Shown in pieces: positions 25,214 through 34,153 of a stretch of DNA of 64,000 nt. The notes under the pieces are model-generated. The model was not told the DNA's origin. It ran no database searches and saw nothing but the letters and a program-made list of their open reading frames with translations. The position numbers and the translations under genes are program-made. Origin of the DNA: Solirubrobacter ginsenosidimutans (lineage in GTDB: Bacteria > Actinomycetota > Thermoleophilia > Solirubrobacterales > Solirubrobacteraceae); NCBI RefSeq assembly GCF_027587205.1, contig NZ_JAPDOD010000033.1:1-64000 (forward strand). The letters are read 5' to 3'. Numbering within the stretch: the first letter of the stretch is position 1; every line of letters begins with the position of its first letter.

Positions 25214-25774
25214 ATGCTCGACGACCGCGAACTCGACGCGCCACAGCCCATCACGATGCCGGCGACCGTCAAGGTCGACCCCGTGTGCTTCTGGCTGGCG
25301 GTGGCGAGCGCGCTCGGCGTGATCATCGGCGCCGTCGGCCCGTGGACGACCGCCTGGGGCATGGTTCAGGTGAGCGGCACGGGCATGCACGGCTGGCGCG
25401 AGGTCGCCGTCGGCGTCGTCGCGCTCGCGCTGCTCGCCGTCCACCGCCGGCGCGGCGGGGCGCTCGAGCTCCTGCTCGCGGCCGCCGACGGCGTGGTCGG
25501 CGCGTCGGGCGCCGCCGTGGCCCTGTCGAAGATCAACGCGAACGACACGCTGTCGGTCCTCGGCTTCCACTACACGTTCCTCGATCCCGCCTGGGGCATC
25601 TACCTCGTCCTCGGCGGCGCGATCCTGCTCACCTGCTGCGCCTCCACGCTGGCCTGGCGCAGCGCCCGCCGAGCGCGGTCCGATCGCAGACCGCGTGCGA
25701 CGTACTCCTCCGGGAGTACGCCGAAGACTGTCCTTGAGACCGATGACGGGAGCGCGCCGCTCGCCGATCATTGA
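25214..25774 (+). CDS. Membrane protein of unknown function
   Basis: A 186-residue protein with four hydrophobic segments (about 25-48, 66-80, 85-105 and 128-150) and a basic, polar C-terminal tail that is probably cytoplasmic. Segment one, WLAVASALGVIIGAVGPW, is followed by a TTAW...GTGMHGW loop; LSKINANDTLSVLGFHYTFL links helices three and four. It resembles uncharacterised actinobacterial four-helix membrane proteins. ATG 25214 is used; a second ATG at 25256 would remove only a polar lead. A strong terminator lies about 90 bp downstream. Confidence 0.72.
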   Translation: MLDDRELDAPQPITMPATVKVDPVCFWLAVASALGVIIGAVGPWTTAWGMVQVSGTGMHGWREVAVGVVALALLAVHRRRGGALELLLAAADGVVGASGAAVALSKINANDTLSVLGFHYTFLDPAWGIYLVLGGAILLTCCASTLAWRSARRARSDRRPRATYSSGSTPKTVLETDDGSAPLADH

Positions 25775-25866
25775 GGACGTTGGCGCTACGCCCTCCTCCG
25801 GCGCTCAACCAGGGCCCGCCCCGCGTTCCCATCGCGAGCCCACATCCCGGCGCTGACCCCGCCGAC

Positions 25867-25901
25867 GCGAAGACCCCGGCCCCCCGGGGTCTTCGCCTTT
25901 T
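25867..25901 (+). terminator. Rho-independent terminator
   Basis: A perfect 13-bp stem, GCGAAGACCCCGG (25867-25879) pairing with CCGGGGTCTTCGC (25884-25896), with a four-cytosine loop, followed by CTTTT. It should end transcription of the membrane protein gene at 25214-25774. Confidence 0.85.
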
Positions 25902-25963
25902 CGGCGGCCAAGTCATCGACGAGCTGCAGCGAACGCTTGCCCCTCCACGCCACAGGTGATGGT

Positions 25964-26098
25964 CTATTTCAACGCTCGCTTTTTCGCGATCGCGTGGCAC
26001 GCCGCGAACACCCACGCGGCGACAGCGCCCGCAGCGAGGTCGAGTACGCGTATCCGATGACGTGTGTTCGAGAGGTGCTCGTCGATGCGCTTGTGCAC
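25964..26098 (-). CDS. Possible 44-residue membrane peptide
   Basis: A short frame starting at GTG 26098, five bases after the stop of the Lrp-family gene. It has a charged N-terminal half (HKRIDEHLSNTRHRIR), one hydrophobic helix (LDLAAGAVAAWVFAACHAI) and a lysine-rich end. The pattern fits a small single-pass membrane protein, and the location fits a downstream cistron. There is no clear ribosome site, so this is a weak call. Confidence 0.25.
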   Translation of the reverse strand: MHKRIDEHLSNTRHRIRVLDLAAGAVAAWVFAACHAIAKKRALK

Positions 26099-26103
26099 CG
26101 CGA

Positions 26104-26550
26104 CTAAGAGTCGGTGAAGTCGGTCATCGAGATGTAGGTGACGAACTGCGCGACGTTGTGGAGCGCGGCGAGCTGGTCGGCGTGGAAGCGCTCGAAGGCG
26201 GGGAGGTCTGACACCTCGACGCGCAGGAGGTAGTCGAACGTGCCGGTGACGTGGTGGCACTCGGTGATCTCGGGTACCTCGCGGGCGCCGGCCTGGAAGC
26301 GCTGGATGTGTTCGCGCTGATGGCGGGCGAGTCGCACGGCGACGAAGGCGGTCAGGCCGCGGCCTTCGGCCTTGGGGTCGATGATCGCCGTGTAGCCGCG
26401 GATGACGCGAGTGTCTTCGAGGCGCCGGAGGCGGCGCGAGCAGGCCGACGCCGACAGGCCGGTGGTGACCGCGAGTTCAGAGACCGTCGCTCGTCCATCG
26501 CGGCGCAGGTGGTCGAGGATCGCGCGATCGGCGTCGTCGAGGTCGGTCAT
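26104..26550 (-). CDS. Lrp/AsnC-family transcriptional regulator
   Basis: A 148-residue feast/famine regulator of normal length. The N-terminal helix-turn-helix (LDDADRAILDHLRRDGRATV, then TTGLSASACSRRLRRLE) is followed by the RAM ligand-binding domain (AFVAVRLARHQREHIQRF, then GTFDYLLRVEVSDLPAFE). ATG 26550 is supported by AAGGA nine bases upstream. It is divergent from the PLP enzyme gene (26661) with 110 bp between. Lrp-family proteins usually control their divergent neighbour in response to an amino acid, so the likely targets are the gamma-lyase-like and cyclodeaminase-like genes and the ligand one of their substrates. Confidence 0.93.
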   Translation of the reverse strand: MTDLDDADRAILDHLRRDGRATVSELAVTTGLSASACSRRLRRLEDTRVIRGYTAIIDPKAEGRGLTAFVAVRLARHQREHIQRFQAGAREVPEITECHHVTGTFDYLLRVEVSDLPAFERFHADQLAALHNVAQFVTYISMTDFTDS

Positions 26551-26660
26551 CGGTGTTGGTCCTTGCATCGAGATCATCGGAATCGCAATGATCGTGCAAG
26601 TTCGAACACCATCTTGCCGAATGATTGCGGACTGGCGATCCCGTGTGCAGGATCTGGCGC

Positions 26661-27839
26661 ATGGCTGATCCTCGTCGCAGGGCCGCAACGGCGGCGATCC
26701 ACACGCGGCGGGCGGCAACGCCGGCGCGGCCCGTGTCGTCGCCGATCTTCCAGTCCACGGCCTTCGCCGCCGCGTCGGCGGACGCGCTGGCTCGCGTCGC
26801 GGTCGAGGTCGCGACGCCGGACTTCTACACCCGTCACGGCAACCCGAACCACGCCGAGCTGGCGGATGCGGTCGCGACACTCGAGCGGGCCGAGGCCGGT
26901 CTCGTGTTCGGGTCAGGGATGGGTGCGCTGACGACGACCGTGCTGTCGCTGGTGGGCAGCGGCCAGCACATCGTGGCGCAGCGCAGCATGTACGGCGGCA
27001 CCTTGAGCCTCGTCCAGAAGCTCCTGCCGCGCTTCGGGGTGGAGTACACGCTCGTCGATCAAGCCGACACGGGCGCGTGGGCGGAGGCGATCACGCCCGC
27101 GACGCGCGTGTTGCTCATCGAGTCGCCGAGCAACCCGCGGCTGGAGATCACCGATCTGCGCGCGGTCGCCGAGCTCGCCCGTGCGCGCGGCATCGTCACC
27201 GTGGCCGACAACACGTTTGCGACCCCGGTCAACCAGCGGCCGGTCGAAGCCGGCATCGACCTGGTCTGGCACAGCGCGACGAAGTACCTGGCCGGGCATT
27301 CCGATGCGTCGGCGGGCGTGGTGGTGGGACGGGCCGAGCTCATCGAGACGATCTGGAACACGGCGCTGAACGTCGGCGCCGTCCTCGGACCGATCGACGC
27401 CTGGCTCGTCACCCGCGGCATCCGCACGCTCGACCTCCGCGTCGGCCGGCACAACGCCACGGCCGTCGCGCTCGCCGAACACCTTCGCAAGCATCCCGCG
27501 GTCAAGGTCGTGCACTACCCGGGATTGCCAAGCCACCCGTCGCACGCCCTCGCGGCTCGCCAGATGACCGGGTTCGGCGGCGTCCTGAGCATCGAGCTCC
27601 GCGGTGACCGCGCGACGGCAGTGCGAACGATCGAGCGCCTCGAGCTCTTCCAGCTCTCGGCCAGCCTGGGCAGCGTGGAGAGCCTCGTGGTCCACCCGGC
27701 CTCCATGTGGGGCGCGATGCTGACCGAGGAGCAGATGTCCGCCGCAGGCGTCCAGCCCGGACTCGTGCGCCTGGCCTGTGGGTTGGAGGACGCCGCCGAT
27801 CTGATCGACGACCTCGACCGAGCGCTCGAAGGAGCATGA
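26661..27839 (+). CDS. PLP-dependent Cys/Met metabolism enzyme (gamma-lyase / cystathionine gamma-synthase type)
   Basis: A 392-residue member of the Cys/Met-metabolism PLP family. The cofactor lysine is K208 in SATKYLAGHSD; other signatures are YTRHGNPN (active-site Tyr and Arg), FGSGMGA (phosphate loop) and VADNTFATP. Members are cystathionine gamma-synthase, cystathionine beta- or gamma-lyase and methionine gamma-lyase; sequence alone does not separate them. The divergent Lrp regulator and the coupled cyclodeaminase-like gene favour a catabolic gamma-lyase. ATG 26661 is used, with AGGA nine bases upstream; the frame is open to 26625. The stop is followed immediately by the GTG of the next gene, whose ribosome site (AAGGAG) lies inside this one. 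Confidence 0.88.
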   Translation: MADPRRRAATAAIHTRRAATPARPVSSPIFQSTAFAAASADALARVAVEVATPDFYTRHGNPNHAELADAVATLERAEAGLVFGSGMGALTTTVLSLVGSGQHIVAQRSMYGGTLSLVQKLLPRFGVEYTLVDQADTGAWAEAITPATRVLLIESPSNPRLEITDLRAVAELARARGIVTVADNTFATPVNQRPVEAGIDLVWHSATKYLAGHSDASAGVVVGRAELIETIWNTALNVGAVLGPIDAWLVTRGIRTLDLRVGRHNATAVALAEHLRKHPAVKVVHYPGLPSHPSHALAARQMTGFGGVLSIELRGDRATAVRTIERLELFQLSASLGSVESLVVHPASMWGAMLTEEQMSAAGVQPGLVRLACGLEDAADLIDDLDRALEGA

Positions 27840-27840
27840 C

Positions 27841-28839
27841 GTGCCACAACCTGCCGTATCCCTGATCTCCCGCGGCGACATCGCCCGCTACCTGTCCATC
27901 TCGCGCAGCCTGGAGCTGGCCAGGATCGCCTACGCCGCGACCGCGACCGGTGACGCCCTGCACAGCTCACTCGGTCATGTCGCGGCCCCCGACGGCGAGT
28001 TCCACATCAAGGGCAGCGGACTCGTCGTCGACGGCCGGCTCTTCGCGGCCGTCAAGGTCGTGGCCTACTTCCCCGAGCGGACCACCACTCTCAAGCTGCC
28101 GAGCATCGTCGGCCTGATCGAGCTCTTCGATGGTGCCAACGGGCAACCGCTCGCCGTGATGGAGTCGGAGCTGATCACCAAGCTGCGGACCGCCGCGGGG
28201 ACCGCCGTCGCCCTCGATCAACTCGCCCGCCCCGACGCCCGCCGGCTGCTCGTCTGCGGAACCGGCGCCCAGGCACTCCCGCACATCGAGGCCGTCGCCG
28301 CGATCCGCGATCTCGAGTCCGTGCACCTGTGGGGCCGCAGCCTCGAGCGCGCCCGGGCGACGCTGGCGGAACTGCGCGAGCGCTTCCCGGACCTCCGGAG
28401 CGACATCGCGCAGGACGTCAGCGCCGCCGCCGGACGCGCCGACCTCATCGTGTGCCTGACCGCGGCCACGAAGCCATACCTGCATCCCGGCGACGTGCGA
28501 CCCGGCACGACGATCGCCGCGGTCGGCTCGGACACCCCGGAAAAGCAGGAGCTCTCGACTGACCTCCTCGCGTCGGCGACGCTCGTCTGCGACGTCACCC
28601 ACCAGTGCGCCCACGCCGGAGAGCTTCACCACGCCCTCGAGGCCGGCGTGATGACCCGCGCCGACGTCCGCGGCGAGATCGGCGAGGTGATCGCCGGCCA
28701 GCGCGACGGCCGCCGGACCCAAGACGAGATCGTGGTCTTCGACTCGACCGGCACCGCGGTCCAGGACACGGCTCCCGCCGCCGCCCTGTACCTGGCGACC
28801 ACGAACGCGCCCACCGCCGACCTCTGGGCGATGATGTAG
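27841..28839 (+). CDS. Ornithine cyclodeaminase / mu-crystallin family protein
   Basis: A 332-residue member of the ornithine cyclodeaminase/mu-crystallin family, which includes ornithine cyclodeaminase, alanine dehydrogenase and ketimine (pyrroline-2-carboxylate) reductases. Visible features: substrate-binding lysine in FAAVKVVAYFP, the ESELITKLRTAA motif, Rossmann motif VCGTGAQA (about 139-146) and the catalytic-region VGSDTPEKQEL. GTG start, with AAGGAG six bases upstream, two bases after the PLP enzyme stop. The gene pair suggests that the PLP enzyme releases a keto acid or imine that this enzyme reduces or cyclises. The exact substrate cannot be read from the sequence. Confidence 0.88.
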   Translation: MPQPAVSLISRGDIARYLSISRSLELARIAYAATATGDALHSSLGHVAAPDGEFHIKGSGLVVDGRLFAAVKVVAYFPERTTTLKLPSIVGLIELFDGANGQPLAVMESELITKLRTAAGTAVALDQLARPDARRLLVCGTGAQALPHIEAVAAIRDLESVHLWGRSLERARATLAELRERFPDLRSDIAQDVSAAAGRADLIVCLTAATKPYLHPGDVRPGTTIAAVGSDTPEKQELSTDLLASATLVCDVTHQCAHAGELHHALEAGVMTRADVRGEIGEVIAGQRDGRRTQDEIVVFDSTGTAVQDTAPAAALYLATTNAPTADLWAMM

Positions 28840-28872
28840 CGCCGACCGCCGCGACCACGGCGCGCGGTCGGC

Positions 28873-31632
28873 ATGAGTCATGCTCTCGGGATGGTCACGA
28901 GGCTGCCCGGAGCTCAGTTGTTCGGGCGCGAGCTCGAGCGCGAGGCGCTCGAGCGGCTTCTGGACCAGGTGCGCAGCGGCCATTCTGCCGTGTTGGTCGT
29001 GCACGGCGAGCCGGGCGCCGGGAAGACCGCGTTGCTCCGGTACGCGGTCGAGGCCGCGCCGGACTTTCGCGTCGCGAGAACGGTCGGAGTCGACGGCGAG
29101 ATGGGGTTCGCGTTCGCGGCGCTGCAGCGGCTCTGTGCGCCGTTGCTCGAGCTCGCCGAGCGGCTCCCGCCTCCTCAACGCGACGCGTTGGCCGTGGCGT
29201 TCGGACTGCGTTCCGGGACCGCGCCGAATCCGTTCCTCGTCGGGCTGGCAGTCCTCGGGGTGTTGTCGGAGGCCGCGGAGGAGCAGCCGCTGCTCTGCCT
29301 GGTCGACGATGCGCAGTGGCTCGATCGTGCGTCAGCGCGCTCGCTGGCGTTCCTCGGCCGCCGCCTGCTGGCAGAGCGGATCGCGCTCGTGTTCGCGACC
29401 CGCGAGTTGGGCGACGCGACGGCGGGCCTGCCGGAGCTCAGCGTCCAGCCCCTGGGGCGGCGCGATGCGCGAGCGCTCTTGGAGTCCGAGCTGCCGGCGC
29501 CGCTTGACGAACGGGTGCTCGAGCGGATCGTGTCCGAGACGCGCGGCAACCCGCTCGCCCTGTTGGAGCTGCCGCGCGGGCTGACGCCCGCGCAGCTCGC
29601 GGGTGGGTTCGGCCTGCCCGCCGCGGCGCCGCTCTCCGCGAGCATCGAGGAGAGCTTCGCGCGGCGGCTGGCGAAGCTTCCGCACGATGCCCGGCGGCTG
29701 TTGCTGCTGGCCGCGGCCGACCCGGTCGGTGACCCGGCGCTCGTCTGGCGCGCAGCCGAGTCCCTCGGGATTCCCGATGCGGCGGCGGAGACGGTCGAGG
29801 CGCAGGGCCTTCTCGCCTTCGCCCCGCATGTGGTGTTCCGTCACTCGCTCGTGCGGTCGGCCGTCTACGGAGCGGCCGGGCTGGGGGAGCGGCGTGAGAT
29901 GCATCGCGCGCTCGCCGACGCCACCGATCCCGCGATCGATCCGGATCGCCGGGCGTGGCACCGCGCGCAGGCGGCGGCCAGGCCCGACGAGACGATCGCC
30001 ACCGACCTCGAGCGGTCAGCGGCGCGCGCGCAGGCGCGCGGCGGGTTCGCCGCCGCCGCGGCCTTCCTCGAGCGCGCGGCCGTACTCACCACCGACCAGG
30101 CGCGCCGGGCGCGACGTCAGTTGGCCGCCGCACAGGCGATGTTCCGCTCCGGGGCGCTCGCCGAGGCGCTCGAGCTGCTCACGTGGGCCGAGGCGGGAGG
30201 ACTCGACGAGTTCGAGCAGGCGCAGGCCGAGTTGCTGCGCGCTCGTATCGCGTTCGTCTCGTCGCACGGCAGCGACGCGCCGCCGCTGCTGCTCGGGGCC
30301 GCCCGCCGGCTGCAGCCGCTCGATCCGCCCCTCGCGCGCGAGATCTATCTCGAGGCGATGTCCGCCGCGATGTTCGCGGGGCGCCTCGCCTCGCCCGGCG
30401 GCAGCGCACGGGAGGTGGCGCAGGCGGCACGCGCGGCGCCCGCACCGGCCGTGGCGCGCGGTCCCGACCTGTTGCTCGACGGGCTGGCGACGATCTTCGG
30501 TGAGAGCTACAGCGCTGCCGCACCGGCGCTGCGGCGCGCGCAGGATGCGTTCGATGTCGCGGATATGCCTGCGACCGAGCAGCTGCGTTGGAAGTGGCTG
30601 GCAACCGTATCGGCCGTGCATCTCTGGGACGACGAGCGATGGCTGGCGCTCTCGGAGCGCCATGTCCAGATCGCCCGCGAGGCGGGCGCGCTCGCCGAGC
30701 TCCCGCTTGCGCTCAGCCAGCGCATCTACGTGCACCTCTTCGCGGGTGAGCTGACGGCCGCGGCCGCGCTGGTCCAGGAGATCGAGGCCGCCACGGAAGC
30801 GACCGGCACCGACCTCGCTCCGTACGGCGCGGTCGGACTTCTCGCCCTGCAGGGGAACGTCGCCGAGGCGACGCACCTGATCGATCGCAGCCGCACCGAT
30901 GTGGCACGACGCGGTGAAGGCATCGGGCTCTCCGCGCTCGACTGGGCCGAGGCCGTCCTCTACAACGGACTCGGGCGCTACGAAGACGCGCGCGCCGCGG
31001 CGCTTCGGGTCACTCAGCATCCGCACGACTTGAACACCTCGAGCTGGGGTCTGGCCGAGCTCGTCGAGGCCTCGGTTCGCGCCGGCACCCCGGAACTGGC
31101 CGCCGGCGCTCAGGTCCGCCTCGCGGAGATCGCGCGAGCGACCGGTACGGACTGGGCGCTCGGGATCGCGGCACGCTCGCAGGCACTCCTCGTCGAAGGC
31201 AGGCAGGCCGAGGAGCGCTACCGGGAGGCCGTCGATCGGCTGGCCCGAACCCGGATCGCGGTCGACCTCGCCCGCGCCCACCTGCTCTACGGGGAGTGGC
31301 TGCGGCGCGAACGCCGGCGCACGGACGCGCGTGCGGAGCTGCGCCGCGCACACGACCGCTTCTCGGGCTTCGGGATGACAGCGTTCGCGGAGCGGGCGCG
31401 GATCGAGCTCGAGGCCACCGGCGAGCGGGCGCGCAGGCGCACGGCGGACGCGATCGACCAGCTCACGCCGCAGGAGGCGCAGATCTCCCGCCTCGCCGGG
31501 CAGGGACACTCCAACCGCGAGATCGCCGCTCAGCTGTTCATCAGCCCGAGCACCGTCGAGTACCACCTCCGCAAGGTGTTCCGCAAGCTCGACGTCAAGT
31601 CGCGGACGCAGCTCGCTCACCGCATGTCGTAG
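28873..31632 (+). CDS. LuxR-family transcriptional regulator with AAA ATPase domain (LAL type)
   Basis: A 919-residue LAL regulator. Walker A GEPGAGKT (45-52), Walker B CLVDDAQWLD (142-151), ATPase lid and sensor region to about 310, TPR-like middle, and C-terminal LuxR helix-turn-helix at about 861-919 (LTPQEAQISRLAGQGHSNRE, then SPSTVEYHLRKVFRKL). It is a close paralogue of the regulator at 37203-39929: near-identical motifs DEPRGLTP/LELPRGL, SAARAQARGG and TGERARRRT/TGERARKRT. It heads a same-strand set with the isochorismatase-like and amidohydrolase genes (66 bp gap), its likely targets. ATG 28873 is used; ATG 28891 is also possible. No ribosome site is evident at either. Confidence 0.9.
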   Translation: MSHALGMVTRLPGAQLFGRELEREALERLLDQVRSGHSAVLVVHGEPGAGKTALLRYAVEAAPDFRVARTVGVDGEMGFAFAALQRLCAPLLELAERLPPPQRDALAVAFGLRSGTAPNPFLVGLAVLGVLSEAAEEQPLLCLVDDAQWLDRASARSLAFLGRRLLAERIALVFATRELGDATAGLPELSVQPLGRRDARALLESELPAPLDERVLERIVSETRGNPLALLELPRGLTPAQLAGGFGLPAAAPLSASIEESFARRLAKLPHDARRLLLLAAADPVGDPALVWRAAESLGIPDAAAETVEAQGLLAFAPHVVFRHSLVRSAVYGAAGLGERREMHRALADATDPAIDPDRRAWHRAQAAARPDETIATDLERSAARAQARGGFAAAAAFLERAAVLTTDQARRARRQLAAAQAMFRSGALAEALELLTWAEAGGLDEFEQAQAELLRARIAFVSSHGSDAPPLLLGAARRLQPLDPPLAREIYLEAMSAAMFAGRLASPGGSAREVAQAARAAPAPAVARGPDLLLDGLATIFGESYSAAAPALRRAQDAFDVADMPATEQLRWKWLATVSAVHLWDDERWLALSERHVQIAREAGALAELPLALSQRIYVHLFAGELTAAAALVQEIEAATEATGTDLAPYGAVGLLALQGNVAEATHLIDRSRTDVARRGEGIGLSALDWAEAVLYNGLGRYEDARAAALRVTQHPHDLNTSSWGLAELVEASVRAGTPELAAGAQVRLAEIARATGTDWALGIAARSQALLVEGRQAEERYREAVDRLARTRIAVDLARAHLLYGEWLRRERRRTDARAELRRAHDRFSGFGMTAFAERARIELEATGERARRRTADAIDQLTPQEAQISRLAGQGHSNREIAAQLFISPSTVEYHLRKVFRKLDVKSRTQLAHRMS

Positions 31633-31698
31633 TCGCTTGAGCCAACCGCCGGGATCAGGTGATGCGGACTCACCAGATCAACGACGAGCTTTGCGCAG

Positions 31699-32313
31699 AT
31701 GACCAGCCAAGCGATTCGGGACCCGTTCGCAGACCATCTGATCACGCCGCAGAACGCGGCGTTCGTCCTCATCGACTACCAGCGCGAACAACTCGCCGCG
31801 GTCAGATCGATGGAGCACGAGCTGCTGATGAAGAACGCCGTCTCCACGCTGCGAGCGGTCAAGGCGTTCGGCGTGCCGATCATCCACTCGACCGTGAACG
31901 TCGCCTCGGGTCAGGTCGGCCCGACGCTGCCCGAGCTCGCGGAGCTCTTGACGGACGACCCGCCGCTCGACCGCACCACCGTGAACTCGTGGGAGGACAC
32001 GGAGTTCGTGCGGGCGGTCCGCGCGACGGGGCGCCGGAAGCTGATCTTCTGCGCGCTGTGGACCGAGGTCTGCATGGCGTTCGCGGCGCTCGACGCGCTG
32101 CGCGAGGGCTACGAGGTCTATCCGGTGGTGGACGCGATCGGCGGGACGTCGGTGGAGGCGCACCGCGCCGGGCTGGAGCGGGTCGCCCAGGCCGGGGGAC
32201 AGCCGATCAGCTGGGTGTCGCTCGCCTGCGAGCTGCAGCGTGATTGGGCGCGCGTCGAGACCGTTCCCGCGATCGTGGAGATCGTGCTCACCGACCGGCT
32301 GTTGCAGGAATGA
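31699..32313 (+). CDS. Isochorismatase-family cysteine hydrolase
   Basis: A 204-residue isochorismatase-fold hydrolase. The Asp-Lys-Cys triad is visible: D26 in LIDYQRE, K114 in GRRKLIFC and C125 in WTEVCMAF. Relatives include nicotinamidase, N-carbamoylsarcosine amidase, ureidoacrylate hydrolase and uncharacterised YcaC-like enzymes; the WTEVC variant resembles YcaC-like members. It is followed, with an ATGA overlap at 32310-32313, by the amidohydrolase gene, so both were probably made together to act in succession on an amide or carbamate. No signal peptide, so cytoplasmic. Confidence 0.9.
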   Translation: MTSQAIRDPFADHLITPQNAAFVLIDYQREQLAAVRSMEHELLMKNAVSTLRAVKAFGVPIIHSTVNVASGQVGPTLPELAELLTDDPPLDRTTVNSWEDTEFVRAVRATGRRKLIFCALWTEVCMAFAALDALREGYEVYPVVDAIGGTSVEAHRAGLERVAQAGGQPISWVSLACELQRDWARVETVPAIVEIVLTDRLLQE

Positions 32314-33252
32314 GCCGCACGATCGATCTCCACCAGCACGTCATCCCGGACTTCTATTGGCAGGCGTCCAACGAGGACGGCAACGCCGCCGGCGGGATCA
32401 ATCCCCCGCGCTGGAGCCTGGACAGCGCGATCGCGTATCTGGACGCGGCAGAGATCGATGTGGCCGTACCGTCGATCAGCACCCCGGGCGTGCATTTCGG
32501 CGACGACGCGGCGGCGCGGACGCTCGCGCGGCGCGTCAACGAATATCTCGCGGAGATCCGGCGCGATCGCTCGGACCGGTTCGGTGGGTTCGCGGCACTG
32601 CCGCTCCCCGATGTGGAAGGGTCGCTCGAAGCGCTTGCGTACGCCCTCGACGTGCTCAACCTCGACGGGGTGTCGTTGATGACGAACGCCGGCGGGAGCT
32701 ATCTGGGAGACACCCGCTTCGATCCGATCTTCGCCGAGTTGCAGCGGCGCGCCGCGCTGGTGTTCGTCCATCCGACCGCGTCGCCTGACCCGATCGCGCA
32801 CTCGCTCGGCCTGCCCGACGCGCTGCTCGACTACCCGGTCGACACCTCGCGGGCGATCGCCAAGCTGCACTACAGCAACACGTTCGCGCGGACGCCGGAC
32901 GTCAAGTACGTGTTCTCCCACGCCGGCGGGACGGTTCCGTACCTCGCGTCGCGCTTCGGGATCGTCGACGCGATGGACGTCATCGCAGGGGCGGACGAGC
33001 GCGGGTCGTTCGCCGACACGGCAACACGCCTGTACTGGGACACCGCCTCCGCGTTCAGCGACCCCGTGCTCCGCCTGCTGCGATCGGGTGACCGGCCTGC
33101 AGAACGTCGTGTTCGGGACCGACTACCCGTATCCGCACGACGAGATCTCGATCGGCGGGCTGCGGATGCTGCGACGCACGGCCGAGCTCTCCGGCGAGGA
33201 GCGCGCGGCCGTGCTCGGCGACACCGCGTCGCGGTTGATTACTCCGCGGTGA
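32310..33252 (+). pseudogene. Amidohydrolase (amidohydrolase_2 / ACMSD-like) interrupted by a frameshift
   Basis: A metal-dependent amidohydrolase of about 313 codons that reads in two frames. From ATG 32310 (overlapping the upstream stop, ATGA) it has the metal-binding DLHQH (6-10), VFVHPTASPDP, the VFSHAGGTVPY region and WDTASAFSDPVLRLLRS. At about 33086-33088, in a run of three guanines, the reading frame must shift by one base. The continuation in the second frame is clearly the native C-terminus: VTGLQNVVFGTDYPYPHDE carries the conserved Asp (GTDYP), followed by LSGEERAAVLGDTASRLI, ending at TGA 33252. Without the shift the first frame continues into an arginine-rich tail to 33335. This is either a real inactivating insertion or a sequencing error. 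Its 3-prime end overlaps the convergent esterase by 14 bp. Confidence 0.85.
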
Positions 33253-34153
33253 CGGTTTCCGCGGCGGCGAGATGCGCCGAGAGGAGCCGCCCCGCTCGGT
33301 CGAGCGCGGCGGCTCCTTCGTCGAGGATCGCGTGATAGGCCTGGAAGACGTGGGGCACGCCGGGGGTGATGTCGAGCGTGACCTCGACGTCGGCGGCGAC
33401 GGCTCGTTGCGCGAGGCGGACGGCGTCGTCGAGCAGGACCTCATGCGTTCCGGCCTGGATGATCAGGGGCGGCAGGCCGGACAGATCGGCGAACACGGGG
33501 CTGATGAGGCCGAGCGCGGCGTCGTGTCCCGCCGTGTAGTCGGGGACCCGCGCCTGGAGGGCTTCGGGGCTGAGCAGCGGGTCGGCGTCGCGCCTGGTCT
33601 CCATGGTCGTCCCGGCCAGCGTGAGATCGACATACGGCGACATGACGAAGGCCGCCGCCGGCAAGGGCAGCCCGCGATCGCGGGCGTTGATCAGCGTCGC
33701 GATCGCGAGGCCGCCGCCGGCGGACTCTCCCGCGAACACGATGTCCGAGGGGGCGACGCCGTCGCGCAGCAGCGTTTCGTAGGCGGCGAGGGCGTCGTCG
33801 ACCGCCGCCGGATAGGGGTGCTCAGGGGCGAGCCGGTAGTCGACCGAGATCGCCGTGGCGTCCGCCCGCCGGGCGACCTGCGAGGCCAGGTCGGCGGCGA
33901 GGAAGGCGTCTCCCATGACGTACACGCCGCCGTGGAAGTACAGCACGACGTGGCGTCCTTCGATGCCGTCGACGGTGATCTCGGCGGTGGCAACCCCGCC
34001 CAATGTGCCTGCCGTCACGGTGATCTCGGGCGGCAGCGGCTGCGAAGAGAGCAGCGCTCGGAGGAGCCGCCGCTGCTCGTTGACGTCGCTGCCGGCGGGG
34101 AACGCCGATTGCCGCAGAATCGCGTCGAGGGTCTCTCGTTGCTCGATGCTCAT
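33239..34153 (-). CDS. HSL-type alpha/beta hydrolase (carboxylesterase)
   Basis: A 304-residue esterase of the hormone-sensitive lipase family (bacterial family IV). Oxyanion motif HGG at 74-76 (YFHGGVYVM), nucleophile Ser144 in GESAGGG, acid residue D242 in HEVLLDD and His268 in GVPHVFQ; DYRLAPEHPYPAA is the standard family signature. Start ATG 34153 has AAGGAG eight bases upstream and overlaps the stop of the MFS gene (ATGA). It is the last gene of the set LuxR ATPase, GMC oxidoreductase, MFS exporter, esterase. It probably hydrolyses a short-chain ester in the cytoplasm. Confidence 0.93.
   Translation of the reverse strand: MSIEQRETLDAILRQSAFPAGSDVNEQRRLLRALLSSQPLPPEITVTAGTLGGVATAEITVDGIEGRHVVLYFHGGVYVMGDAFLAADLASQVARRADATAISVDYRLAPEHPYPAAVDDALAAYETLLRDGVAPSDIVFAGESAGGGLAIATLINARDRGLPLPAAAFVMSPYVDLTLAGTTMETRRDADPLLSPEALQARVPDYTAGHDAALGLISPVFADLSGLPPLIIQAGTHEVLLDDAVRLAQRAVAADVEVTLDITPGVPHVFQAYHAILDEGAAALDRAGRLLSAHLAAAETVTAE

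Larger units (their letters stand above)
25775..26103. other. Intergenic region with a terminator and a possible tiny gene
   Basis: About 329 bp between the membrane protein gene and the Lrp-family regulator gene, which ends here from the opposite strand. It contains one strong hairpin terminator (25867-25901) and one possible 44-codon membrane peptide on the minus strand (25964-26098). Nothing else convincing is seen. Confidence 0.6.
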
